A stretch of 64,000 nt of DNA from Bacteroidales bacterium (GTDB taxonomy: Bacteria > Bacteroidota > Bacteroidia > Bacteroidales > Lentimicrobiaceae): positions 124,001 through 188,000 of the forward strand of contig JADJEQ010000012.1 of assembly GCA_016709025.1 (NCBI GenBank), given 5' to 3'. Under the pieces are notes generated by a model, which had not been told where the DNA came from, made no database searches, and saw only the letters and a program-made list of their open reading frames with translations. The translations under genes were made by a program, and so were the position numbers. This document shows, piece by piece, positions 1 through 7,705 of the stretch. Positions within the stretch are counted from its first letter, which is position 1. The number at the start of each line of letters is the position of its first letter.

Positions 1-1222
1 ATTTTACTTCACAGAGATTGATCACATGGTCGGCCCTGTCAATCAATAAATCAACCTGGGCACCGTTTTTTATGTTTTTCGCTATCCAGCTTCCCTGCTC
101 AGAATGAATTCCGGAAATTTTCAGTCCTTCCTTTACCTGGGCAAGGTGTTTTATGCAAATGGTCTCATAGCACAGACCCGACCAGATCTTATAAGGTTGC
201 TGATTGTATAGTTTGTCCCAGACTCCGTTTGCAGAAGGCTTTGTATTTTCAATAAATCTGATATAAAACAAGGTATACTCATCGGTAAGCCGATAAAGCG
301 GGTCTTTTATCCCCTTGTAAGGGGTGTATTTTTCAATAAATCCTGATTCTTCCAACTCAACCAGTGTTTTCGTGAGCGTGCCGCCGGAAGCTATTTTCGT
401 TATAGCCAGAATTGCATTTCTCGTAAGGCCTTTTCTGACTGAAGCCAGGTTCCTGATGATCGCTTCATGATTTTCATGCATGTTGAACAGAGATGCAAAC
501 ACATTGCTGAATTCTGACCTGAGCAGCCCGTTTTTATCAAAACAAAGTCTGTCAAGGCATTGCGCCACACTTTCACCGGGCAATATTTTTTCCAGATAAT
601 AGGGCACTCCACCCATTGCCATGTATATCTGCAATATATCGTATCTGGTAAGTTTTACTTTGTTTTTTCGGAGCAACAATTCGGTTTCAAACAGGGTGAA
701 CGGGGACAAATGAATTTTATTGGTTATCCTGTTGTGCAATCCACCTTTGCTTCTCAGAATATTGTTGATCATATAAGAGGCTGCCGATCCGCAGATTACC
801 ACAATCAGATCCATTCTTTTGGAAACATAGTTGTTCCAGAAATTGTCGAATGCAGGCAAAAAATTTGATTTCCGGGTGTCCAGCCATGGGAATTCATCGA
901 TAAAAATGACTTTCTTTCTTTTTGAACTGATTTGTTCGATGAATTGACCCAGTGCATAAAAAGCTTCAATCCAGTCAACTGGTTTTTTAATTTTTACATT
1001 CCTGGCGGAAAGTATAAGCCGGAAGTTTTTAAGTTGTCCCGAAAGGGATACATTGTGGATTCCGGAAAGTTCAAACACGATATGTTTTTTATAAACTTCC
1101 CTTATCAGAAACGTTTTGCCGATTCTTCTCCTGCCATAAACTGCAATCAGTTCCGGTTTATTGCTTTTTAGAGCATCCTGAAGAATCAGAATTTCGCGTT
1201 TCCGCCCCACAAGATTATTCAT
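1..1222 (-). CDS. P-loop ATPase with DUF234-like nuclease-fold C-terminus (partial, runs off window)
   Basis: Translating the minus strand from the ATG at 1222 gives an uninterrupted frame of about 407 residues that leaves the window at base 1, so the C-terminus is missing. Walker A is GRRRIGKT (residues 30-37), Walker B is VIFIDE (105-110), and CGSAAS (144-149) sits where a sensor-1 strand is expected. The last visible part has QVDLLIDR followed by CEVK, which resembles the D...ExK core of the PD-(D/E)XK-like DUF234 domain. This order matches the ATPase_2/AAA_14 plus DUF234 proteins common in archaea and anaerobic bacteria. Their substrate is generally unknown, and they often behave as accessory or mobile genes. 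I am confident of the ATPase fold, less of the nuclease-like domain, and I infer no role. Confidence 0.85.
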   Translation of the reverse strand, partial: MNNLVGRKREILILQDALKSNKPELIAVYGRRRIGKTFLIREVYKKHIVFELSGIHNVSLSGQLKNFRLILSARNVKIKKPVDWIEAFYALGQFIEQISSKRKKVIFIDEFPWLDTRKSNFLPAFDNFWNNYVSKRMDLIVVICGSAASYMINNILRSKGGLHNRITNKIHLSPFTLFETELLLRKNKVKLTRYDILQIYMAMGGVPYYLEKILPGESVAQCLDRLCFDKNGLLRSEFSNVFASLFNMHENHEAIIRNLASVRKGLTRNAILAITKIASGGTLTKTLVELEESGFIEKYTPYKGIKDPLYRLTDEYTLFYIRFIENTKPSANGVWDKLYNQQPYKIWSGLCYETICIKHLAQVKEGLKISGIHSEQGSWIAKNIKNGAQVDLLIDRADHVINLCEVK

Positions 1223-1465
1223 ATATTCTTGTTATATGCAGCCAAATATACGAAAAAAATGATAGTTTTGGCTACTTATAAGCTATATTTATTTTTAATA
1301 ATGTGTTTTAAAGGAGGTTTAAAACCCATGTAAATAGTTGAAAAATAAAGAGATAATACAAACATTCAGTTAGTTTATTTTCGGATCAATAATTTGAACG
1401 AACCCGTTGATTCAGTTGTTATAAATTAGTCTTCATGAACGGACTTTCATATCGCTGAGGTTATC

Positions 1466-1473
1466 TATCTTTG
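1466..1473 (+). promoter_or_regulatory. Candidate Bacteroidota -7 element upstream of moeA
   Basis: TATCTTTG matches the Bacteroidota -7 consensus TAnnTTTG and lies 21 bases before the moeA start codon. No clear -33 TTG was found at the usual distance, so this is a weak call. Confidence 0.35.
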
Positions 1474-1494
1474 TCCAAAATCTGATAATCAGGA

Positions 1495-2670
1495 ATGATA
1501 ACTTTTGAAGAAGCACTTGCTATTATTGACAACATCCGGGTAAATCCCCTGGTTGAACAGGTTGGGCTTGAACTGGCTGTTGGCCGGGTGCTGGCCGAAG
1601 ATGTATTTTCCGATGTGGAAATGCCGCCATTCAACAAGGCTGCAGTAGATGGCTATGCCTGCCGCCGCGAAGAATTGCCGGGCCCGTTCTCTATACTCGA
1701 AGTGGTTCCGGCTGGTGTGCTGCCAATACATCCGGTCGGACCGGGTCAGTGCTCGAAAATTATGACCGGTGCCATGGTGCCTGAAGGGGCCGATACCATG
1801 ATCATGGTTGAATATACGGAAACCCTTGAAGATGGGAGAATTCTCTTTCTGAATGAAAAAACCTCATCAAACATCGCCTGGCGTGCTGAAGATGTTAAAT
1901 CCGGGCAGTTGGTAGTTCAGCAAGGAACCCTGCTCAAGGCGCACCACATTGGCATCATGGCAGCTGTTGGTTGCGGAGAACCCCTGGTTTATAAATTTCC
2001 GGTTATCGGAATTATCTCAACCGGCGATGAACTGGTGGAGCCATGGGTGAAACCCGGCCCGGGTCAGATCCGCAACAGCAATGCACATCAGTTGATGGCG
2101 CAAGCCAGGGCGATAGATCTGCCGGTTGAATACATCGGGATTGCATCCGATTCCCCGGAATCTACCAGGGAAATGATGACCGACGGATTCAACCGATGCG
2201 ATATTCTGCTACTGACAGGAGGCGTTTCTATGGGTGATTTTGATTATGTACCGGAAGTAATGCAGGAACTCGGTGTTGAAATCCTGTTTAAAAGCATTGC
2301 AGTGCAACCCGGCCGGCCAACAATATTCGGGACCCGTGGTGAAAAATTTCTCTTTGGTCTGCCCGGTAACCCGGTTTCTTCATTCGTTCAGTTTGAACTG
2401 TTGGTTAAACAGCTTGCCTTCCGGATGATGGGACACAGTTATACGCCTCAAATGGTAAAATTGCCTATGTCTGCTGATTTTCACCGGAAAAAGGCGGAAC
2501 GTAAATCATTTTTACCGGTGAGAATAACTTCTGATGGGAAAATTGAAACTCTGGACTATCATGGCTCGGCGCATCTACATGCTTATGAAGGTGCAGATGG
2601 TATTCTTTCGATTGAGATTGGCGAAACACACATAAAAGCAGGAGAACTGAGGGATGTACGACAGCTTTGA
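1495..2670 (+). CDS. moeA: Molybdopterin molybdenumtransferase MoeA
   Basis: MoeA inserts molybdate into adenylylated molybdopterin, the last step of molybdenum cofactor synthesis, in the cytoplasm. The 391-residue product is of normal length. It shows the N-terminal MoeA signature around VDGYA (residues 51-55), TGAMVPEGAD (91-100), the MoCF-binding fold with STGDELV (175-181) and LLLTGGVSMGD (238-248), and a C-terminal MoeA_C beta domain. It is the first gene of a same-strand cofactor cluster, and its last codons overlap the moaA start by 17 bases, so the two are probably translationally coupled. A TAnnTTTG box lies just upstream. The identification is secure; there is nothing to separate MoeA1 from MoeA2 paralogs. 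Confidence 0.95.
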   Translation: MITFEEALAIIDNIRVNPLVEQVGLELAVGRVLAEDVFSDVEMPPFNKAAVDGYACRREELPGPFSILEVVPAGVLPIHPVGPGQCSKIMTGAMVPEGADTMIMVEYTETLEDGRILFLNEKTSSNIAWRAEDVKSGQLVVQQGTLLKAHHIGIMAAVGCGEPLVYKFPVIGIISTGDELVEPWVKPGPGQIRNSNAHQLMAQARAIDLPVEYIGIASDSPESTREMMTDGFNRCDILLLTGGVSMGDFDYVPEVMQELGVEILFKSIAVQPGRPTIFGTRGEKFLFGLPGNPVSSFVQFELLVKQLAFRMMGHSYTPQMVKLPMSADFHRKKAERKSFLPVRITSDGKIETLDYHGSAHLHAYEGADGILSIEIGETHIKAGELRDVRQL

Positions 2671-3454
2671 CAGAAGAATCAACTACCTGCGAATCTCGGT
2701 AACCGACCGTTGCAACCTACGCTGCATTTATTGTATGCCGGAGGATGGGATAAAAACACTTCAGCACAGTGAAATCCTCACGTTTGAGGAGATTGTTGAG
2801 GTTGCCCGGGTAGCGGTGAAAATGGGGATTAACAAAGTACGGATTACCGGGGGCGAACCGTTGGTGAGAAAGGGAATTGTTAATCTGATAGCGATGTTGA
2901 ATGCTATACCTGGAATAGAAGATTTATCGATGACTACCAACGGCATACTGCTTGCAAAATATGCAACCCAACTTAGGGAAGCCGGACTGAACAGGGTGAA
3001 TATAAGCCTGGATACCCTCGACGGAGCTAAATACAAAATGCTGACCCGCGGAGGTGAATTGATCGAAGTGTTGATGGGAATCCAGGCCGCTAAGGATGCA
3101 GGACTGGATCCTGTGAAGATTAACTGTGTTGTTCAGTTATCATCCGATGAACCTGATGCCAGGATCATCGCTGAATATTGCAGACAAAACGGATTGGCAG
3201 CACGTTTTATTCACCAGATGAGCCTGACGGAAGGACATTTTTCGGTGGTTGAGGGAGGTACAGGAGGTGACTGCAGTTCCTGTAACCGTTTACGCCTGAC
3301 GGCAAATGGTAAAATATTGCCTTGTCTTTTCGGAGATCAGGAATTTGATGTAAGAGAATTTGGCCCGGAAAGGGCTATCAGGATGGCACTTGAGAACAAA
3401 CCTGCGTGCGGGAGTGTGAATCTGACAGGGGAGTTTTATAATATTGGCGGGTAG
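2654..3454 (+). CDS. moaA: GTP 3',8-cyclase MoaA, short form
   Basis: MoaA is the radical-SAM enzyme that, with MoaC, converts GTP to cyclic pyranopterin monophosphate. The N-terminal cluster ligands are C20, C24 and C27, and the SAM-binding ITGGEP follows at 64-69. The C-terminal cluster ligands C207, C210 and C224 keep the spacing of E. coli MoaA (3 then 14 residues). The protein ends in the conserved GG tail. At 266 residues it is about 50-60 shorter than typical MoaA. The loss lies between FIHQM (about 186) and the second cluster motif. No frame break is visible, so this looks like a genuine compact variant. It overlaps moeA by 17 bases and is followed by a repeat-filled gap before moaC. 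Confidence 0.9.
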   Translation: MYDSFDRRINYLRISVTDRCNLRCIYCMPEDGIKTLQHSEILTFEEIVEVARVAVKMGINKVRITGGEPLVRKGIVNLIAMLNAIPGIEDLSMTTNGILLAKYATQLREAGLNRVNISLDTLDGAKYKMLTRGGELIEVLMGIQAAKDAGLDPVKINCVVQLSSDEPDARIIAEYCRQNGLAARFIHQMSLTEGHFSVVEGGTGGDCSSCNRLRLTANGKILPCLFGDQEFDVREFGPERAIRMALENKPACGSVNLTGEFYNIGG

Positions 3455-3530
3455 GGCAAGGCACAGGGCGCAGGGCTCAGAGCACAGAGCACAGAGCTCA
3501 GGGCATGGGGCATGGGGCATGGGGCATGGG
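3455..3530 (+). repeat. Degenerate heptamer repeat (GGGCACA / GGGCATG type)
   Basis: Roughly ten 7-base units follow the moaA stop codon, drifting from GGGCACA through GGGCTCA to four near-perfect GGGCATG units. The same unit occurs in reverse complement at 7504-7705 and again at 19403-19470. The rest of the gap to moaC (3531-3828) holds purine-rich GAGAGACGAAG stretches (about 3621-3675) and one copy of a 20-bp palindrome-like element. I see no gene in it. Confidence 0.8.
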
Positions 3531-3726
3531 ACTGATCGGGGAATTTACGTCTTCGAATTAACAGTCACAGAGACAAGCCAGCCTGCCGTAACGAAGTGAA
3601 GGAGGGGGGAAATGGGGACAAGGAGAGAGAGAAAAAAAAGACTGAGAGACGAAGTGACTGAGAGACGAAGAGCATGAAGAATGGTAGAATTTCTAATGTC
3701 TATTGTTTCGTCCCTCGCCCCTGTCA

Positions 3727-3746
3727 CACTGAGCGGAGTCGAAGTG
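3727..3746. repeat. Dispersed 20-bp element, copy 1
   Basis: CACTGAGCGGAGTCGAAGTG is an imperfect inverted repeat whose end bases pair (CAC/GTG). A second copy at 15907-15926 has changed both ends together to CCC/GGG, and diverged copies lie at 11510-11529 (minus) and 54702-54717. I recall this motif being widespread between genes in Bacteroidota; its function is unknown to me. Confidence 0.6.
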
Positions 3747-3828
3747 CGTCCCTCGTCCCTTCTTCGCACAGGGCACAGAACATCTAACACAGAGTGCATT
3801 AATTCCGGAACTTTGAATAATCAGGCTT

Positions 3829-4287
3829 ATGGATACAAAAAAACTAACTCACATCAACGAAAAAGGCAAGGCCAACATGGTGGATGTTGGTGATAAACCT
3901 GTGCAACAGCGCACTGCTGTTGCATCAGGCAGTATTCTGCTATCGGGCGAAACCATCCGGCTGATCCGTGAGAATGAGATGAAGAAAGGTGATGTGCTGA
4001 CTGTTGCGGAGATTGCGGGTATTCAGGCCGCCAAGGAGACCAGCAGATTGATTCCCCTTTGCCACCCGTTGCAATTAACCAAAGTGGAGGTAAAAACTTT
4101 ACTCACTGAAAATGGCGTTGATGTCACAGCCATGGCCCGTTGCCTTGGGCAGACAGGCATTGAAATGGAGGTGCTGACTGGGGTCAGCGTTGCCTTACTA
4201 ACCATCTACGATATGTGCAAAGCAGTCGATAAGGGTATGGTTATCAGTAATATACATCTTATTGAGAAGAATAAAACCGATGTCTGA
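3829..4287 (+). CDS. moaC: Cyclic pyranopterin monophosphate synthase MoaC
   Basis: MoaC works with MoaA to form cyclic pyranopterin monophosphate. The 152-residue protein shows the family landmarks: LTHINEKG and MVDVGDK near the N-terminus, GDVLTVAEIAGIQAAK in the middle, LIPLCHPL as the substrate-binding motif, and LLTIYDMCKAVDK near the end. It is slightly short because the usual GG-KSG tail is replaced by NKTDV. It lies 374 bases after moaA, across repeat DNA, so it may have its own promoter. Its stop codon overlaps the start of the following membrane protein (ATGTCTGA), which suggests coupled translation. Confidence 0.95.
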   Translation: MDTKKLTHINEKGKANMVDVGDKPVQQRTAVASGSILLSGETIRLIRENEMKKGDVLTVAEIAGIQAAKETSRLIPLCHPLQLTKVEVKTLLTENGVDVTAMARCLGQTGIEMEVLTGVSVALLTIYDMCKAVDKGMVISNIHLIEKNKTDV

Positions 4288-4774
4288 AGTTAGTCACGGC
4301 ATCAAGGATATTTTAATCAGGTTTAAACCCGGGGTTCCGAGGCAATGGCTGTTTTTTATTGCAGCTTTTGCATGGGGATTCGCAGCTTTTAGGGTATTGA
4401 TGCTAGCAACAGTATTTGCCCCTCTGGCGCCCATACCTTTGTGGGAGGTTATAATATCCGGTATCATTGGTTTTGCTGTTTTCTTCAACTTTGTATTTCT
4501 GAAAGTCAGCCGGAAATATATTCGTCGCATTGTATGTCTGAAGCAGGAAAATCCCTGTTTTTTTTCATTCTTTGGTTGGAAGAGCTACCTGCTGATTGCG
4601 CTGATGTCATCATTGGGGATATTGAGTGCCCGTTTTCACCTCTTGCCCTTGTTTTTACAGGGAATATTCTACATTGCCTTAGGCTTTTCCCTGCTGATGT
4701 CTGCAATGATGTTTCTGAATGCAGGTATTTTTTATAATAAGCACCGCCCCGACGATTTTGATCAGGCGGTTTGA
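4280..4774 (+). CDS. Small four-helix membrane protein in the molybdenum-cofactor cluster
   Basis: I do not recognise a family. The start is placed at the ATG that overlaps the moaC stop codon by 8 bases; an in-frame ATG at 4262 would add six residues. The product, about 164 residues, is strongly hydrophobic with about four likely membrane segments: one from the WLFFIAAFAWGF stretch, one around VIISGIIGFAVFF, and two in the C-terminal half (SYLLIALMSSLGILSA and FYIALGFSLLMSAMM). The short loops are basic. It sits between moaC and the MOSC-MogA gene with almost no spacing, so it is very probably in the same transcript. A role in molybdate or cofactor handling is only an inference from position. 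Confidence 0.75.
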   Translation: MSEVSHGIKDILIRFKPGVPRQWLFFIAAFAWGFAAFRVLMLATVFAPLAPIPLWEVIISGIIGFAVFFNFVFLKVSRKYIRRIVCLKQENPCFFSFFGWKSYLLIALMSSLGILSARFHLLPLFLQGIFYIALGFSLLMSAMMFLNAGIFYNKHRPDDFDQAV

Positions 4775-4802
4775 GAGTATATTAACTGAAAACCATGAAT
4801 TC

Positions 4803-5726
4803 ATGAGTATAAAAGTAGTATCGGTCAATATTTCCGAAAAAAAAGGAACAATCAAAGTACCCGTTCCCAGGATAGAACTGAATTCCAGTGGAGTAGAGGG
4901 CGATGCCCACTCGGGAAACTGGCACCGCCAGGTGAGCCTGCTCGGGTTGGAGAGTTTCAGGAAGTTTGAGGTGCAGGCCAAACGGCCTCTCAACTATGGT
5001 GAGTTTGCTGAGAACATTACCACTGAAGGTATTGTGCTTTATGAAACCCACCCATTTGACCGTTTTATGATCGGTGACGTATTACTGGAAGTCACCCAGA
5101 TTGGGAAAAAGTGCCATGGAGACAGCTGCGCCATATACCGGGAAGTGGGTAATTGCGTTATGCCGAAGGAGGGAATTTTTTGCAGGGTGCTTCGTCCGGG
5201 TGTTGTTGAAGCCGGGAATGTAATAGAATATCTACCCAGGATTTTTAAAGTGAAAGTAATCACCTTGAGCGACCGCGCTTCAGCCGGAGCGTATGAAGAC
5301 CGGAGTGGCCCACGCGTGGTTCAGTTGATGGACGATTTTTTCGCTTCAACAGGCTGGATAGCAGAGGTGGAGCGTGTGGTGATTCCGGATGAGGCAGACA
5401 TGCTGCGCCTGCACCTGAACGACACCGGATCTGCAGACATTGTTATAACGACCGGGGGAACCGGAATCGGCCCGCGTGACATCACCGTTGATGTGGTGAA
5501 GCCCATGCTTGACAAGGAGATACCGGGTATTATGGAATTAATCCGGGTCAAATACGGGGCTGAAAAGCCCAATGCATTGATCAGCAGGGGAGTCGCCGGA
5601 GTTATGGGCAATGCTTTGGTTTACACTTTGCCTGGCAGTGTTAAAGCAGTGGAAGAATACCTGGCCGAAATTACGAAAACCATCAGGCACAGTATCTTTA
5701 TGCTGAATGGGCTGGATCTTCATTGA
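4803..5726 (+). CDS. MOSC domain fused to MogA/MoaB-type molybdopterin adenylyltransferase
   Basis: This is a two-domain protein of 307 residues. Residues 1-145 form a MOSC domain (EGDAHSGNWHRQVSLL at 32-47, and a Cys-containing segment from KKCHGDSC at 102 to GIFCRVL at 124). MOSC domains are sulfur or molybdenum cofactor carriers. Residues 147-307 form a MoCF-biosynthesis fold with ITLSDRASAGAYEDRSGP and TTGGTGIGPRD (216-226), typical of MogA/MoaB, which adenylylates molybdopterin before MoeA inserts molybdate. I chose the ATG at 4803 because the longer upstream frame has no homology and overlaps the previous gene. The fusion joins two steps usually made by separate genes and closes the cofactor cluster. 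Confidence 0.92.
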   Translation: MSIKVVSVNISEKKGTIKVPVPRIELNSSGVEGDAHSGNWHRQVSLLGLESFRKFEVQAKRPLNYGEFAENITTEGIVLYETHPFDRFMIGDVLLEVTQIGKKCHGDSCAIYREVGNCVMPKEGIFCRVLRPGVVEAGNVIEYLPRIFKVKVITLSDRASAGAYEDRSGPRVVQLMDDFFASTGWIAEVERVVIPDEADMLRLHLNDTGSADIVITTGGTGIGPRDITVDVVKPMLDKEIPGIMELIRVKYGAEKPNALISRGVAGVMGNALVYTLPGSVKAVEEYLAEITKTIRHSIFMLNGLDLH

Positions 5727-6068
5727 GTTTAAAGTACAAAGTAAAAAGTAAGAAAATAACTCTGTAGGATTGGATTCCGAAAGTATAATAGCAGAGGTCA
5801 GAGGTCAGCGGTCAGAAGTCAGAGGTCAGAAGTCAGAAGTCGGAAGTAAGAAGTAAGAAGTAAGAAGTAAGAAGTAAGAAGTAAGAGTGGTGAGTAGTGA
5901 GTTGTGAGTAGTGAGTAATGATTAAGAAAGTCCGTAACAGGCAATCCGCAACCGAATTGAGTGAGGCCTTTCTGATTGATACAGGCAGACAGGTTCATCG
6001 CGGTATTAAGCATGAAGCGGTTCAATTGAAATTGGAATTTTGATCTTTGGATTTTTAATGTTGATGCT
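5727..6068. repeat. Repeat-filled intergenic region (AGAGGTC / AGAAGTA units)
   Basis: From about 5791 to 5920 the DNA is a run of 7-base units (AGAGGTC, AGAAGTC, then AGAAGTA repeated about seven times), ending in GAGTAGT units. No gene or clear terminator is visible in the remainder. Confidence 0.75.
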
Positions 6069-6629
6069 ATGTTGATACCACGCGAAGAAGCATTGATATT
6101 GCTTCGTGAATATATAAAAAATGAACGGATGATCGCCCATTCACTGGCATCGGAAGCTGTATTGAGGGCAGTTGCAAGGCATCTTGGCCGGGATGAGGAG
6201 AAGTGGGCCCAGGCAGGCATGCTGCATGATCTCGATGTCGAAGTTACTCACGCCGAACCAACCGTTCATGGATTGGAAACTGCCCGGATCCTTTCAGAAA
6301 TGGGTATTGATGCCGATGTTGTGGATGCCATAAAAATGCACAATGAGATGGCGACCGGCTTCGAACGAACCACCGAGTTTCAGCATGCCCTGGCTGCGGG
6401 AGAAACCATCACCGGACTGATAACTGCCACGGCCATGGTTTATCCCGACAGAAAAGTGGCGTCAGTCAAGCCAAAGTCAGTTGTTAAAAGGATGAAAGAG
6501 AAGGCCTTCGCTGCATCTGTTAAACGTGAAAATATTTTGGAATGCGAGATGATTGGTATCCCGATCGATGAGTTTGCTGCTATAGCTGTAGAAGCTATGG
6601 CTGGTATTGCTGATGATATCGGACTCTGA
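6069..6629 (+). CDS. HD-domain (HDIG-type) hydrolase
   Basis: This 186-residue protein carries an HD phosphohydrolase core. His24 lies in RMIAHSLASEAVLRAVA, the metal-binding HD pair is LHDLD (52-56), and further His residues occur in VHGLETARIL and KMHNE. This pattern matches the small HDIG proteins annotated as metal-dependent phosphohydrolases that act on nucleotides or unknown substrates. There is no membrane segment and no second domain. It stands alone between two repeat-filled gaps, downstream of the cofactor genes but 342 bases away, so a shared function is not implied. Confidence 0.85.
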   Translation: MLIPREEALILLREYIKNERMIAHSLASEAVLRAVARHLGRDEEKWAQAGMLHDLDVEVTHAEPTVHGLETARILSEMGIDADVVDAIKMHNEMATGFERTTEFQHALAAGETITGLITATAMVYPDRKVASVKPKSVVKRMKEKAFAASVKRENILECEMIGIPIDEFAAIAVEAMAGIADDIGL

Positions 6630-6988
6630 AGTTTAGGACAGGGTGTAGAGAGGGGCCGAGAAATTGAGAGAAGGGGAGATTGAGAGAAGGGGAGATTCTG
6701 AGACGAAGAGACGAAAGAGACAGAGAGACAAGGGGACAAGGGGACAAGGAGACAAGGAGACGAAGAGACAGAGAGACAGAGAGACGAAGAGTTCAGGAGC
6801 AGGCAAGAACTTTTAATTTCTAATGTCTAATTTCTAATATGTAAATATTATTGGCTGAGTGGTTTGCGACTTTCGATTGTTAGACGGCCAGGGTATTCGA
6901 AATGCGTTCTTTAAGACCATTCAAACAGACCCAGACCAAACGACTCGAATTATTTTAAATCAGATCATTCATTCTGATTTTTTCTGTC
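6630..6988. repeat. Repeat-filled intergenic region (GAGACGAA / GGGGACAA units)
   Basis: From about 6649 to 6797 one strand is nearly all purine, made of drifting 7-9 base units such as GAGACGAA, GAGACAAG and GGGGACAA. The part from 6800 to the ftsB promoter is unique DNA with nothing recognisable. Confidence 0.7.
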
Positions 6989-6996
6989 TATTTTTG
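6989..6996 (+). promoter_or_regulatory. Candidate -7 element for the FtsB/DivIC-like gene
   Basis: TATTTTTG fits TAnnTTTG and lies 19 bases before the start codon at 7016. No convincing -33 partner was found. Confidence 0.35.
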
Positions 6997-7015
6997 TAAG
7001 GCAACTCCGATCGTC

Positions 7016-7321
7016 ATGTGGCAACGCATACCTCCTTTTTTTCGTAACAAGTACATTTTAACCGTACTGGCTTTGCTGGTCTGGCTTACGTTTTTCGACC
7101 GGAATAATTTCATTGCGCAGGTGAGGCTTGGCAGAACGTTGAATGATCAGCGACAGCAAAGGGAGTTTTATAAAAATGAGATTAAGAGGGACAGCATCGC
7201 TATGCTGGAAATACTGTCTGACTCTCTTTCTCTGGAAAAATTTGCCCGCGAAAAATACCTGATGAAAAAGGACAATGAGGATATCTACCTGATTGTGGAA
7301 GAAAAGGAAGAGAAGAAGTGA
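7016..7321 (+). CDS. FtsB/DivIC-like septum formation initiator
   Basis: This is a small bitopic membrane protein of 101 residues. A short cytoplasmic start is followed by one membrane helix (about residues 13-27, ILTVLALLVWLTFF), then a coiled coil rich in Q, R, E and K (about 35-75), and the family signature EKFAREKYLMKKDNEDIYL near the end. FtsB/DivIC proteins form the FtsQBL subcomplex of the divisome. The Bacteroidota form is usually annotated only as septum formation initiator, so I leave the symbol blank. A TAnnTTTG box lies upstream and a strong terminator downstream, so it is probably a single-gene transcript. Confidence 0.85.
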   Translation: MWQRIPPFFRNKYILTVLALLVWLTFFDRNNFIAQVRLGRTLNDQRQQREFYKNEIKRDSIAMLEILSDSLSLEKFAREKYLMKKDNEDIYLIVEEKEEKK

Positions 7322-7464
7322 AATCTCTAATTACCAATTACCAATATCCAATTTCCAAAGACATTGATTTCCATTATGAAGATGAAGGAGACAATGGGCA
7401 GATATTCTGCGCGTTGAACTGTTATGTTCTTTGAAGGATAGAGTGTTTTGAGAAGTTAAAGTAG

Positions 7465-7495
7465 ACCCTTAGCGGGACGCTAAGGGTAGTTTTTT
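7465..7495 (+). terminator. Rho-independent terminator
   Basis: A perfect 10-bp stem (ACCCTTAGCG / CGCTAAGGGT) with a 3-base loop is followed by AG and a run of six T. It lies 144 bases after the FtsB/DivIC-like gene. Confidence 0.8.
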
Positions 7496-7503
7496 GAGTT
7501 AAT

Positions 7504-7705
7504 CCCATGCCCCATGCCCCATGCCCCATGCCCCATGCCCCATGCCCCATGCCCCATGCCCCATGCTCTGTGCCCTGTGCCCTGTGCCCTGTGCCCTGTG
7601 GCTTCGATACAATTTTCGGTAGTAAAATCTGATACTCAATTCACCAACGATTCCGAAAATCACTCAGCCACCGGCCCTGCGCCCTGCGCCCTGTGCCCTG
7701 TGCCC
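7504..7705. repeat. Heptamer repeat (CCCATGC, then CCTGTGC)
   Basis: About nine tandem CCCATGC units (7505-7567) are followed by about five CCTGTGC-type units (to 7600), a unique spacer, and a second short block (about 7672-7708) reaching the priA stop codon. These are the reverse complement of the units at 3455-3530 and 19403-19470. An open frame across this block is only the repeat read in codons. Confidence 0.85.

Noticed and set aside
4719..4802. Longer N-terminus for the MOSC-MogA protein
   Set aside because: The extra 28 residues overlap the previous gene and show no MOSC similarity; the domain starts at the ATG at 4803.
5791..5920. Possible CRISPR array
   Set aside because: Units are only 7 bases, drift continuously and have no unique spacers; no cas genes are in the window.
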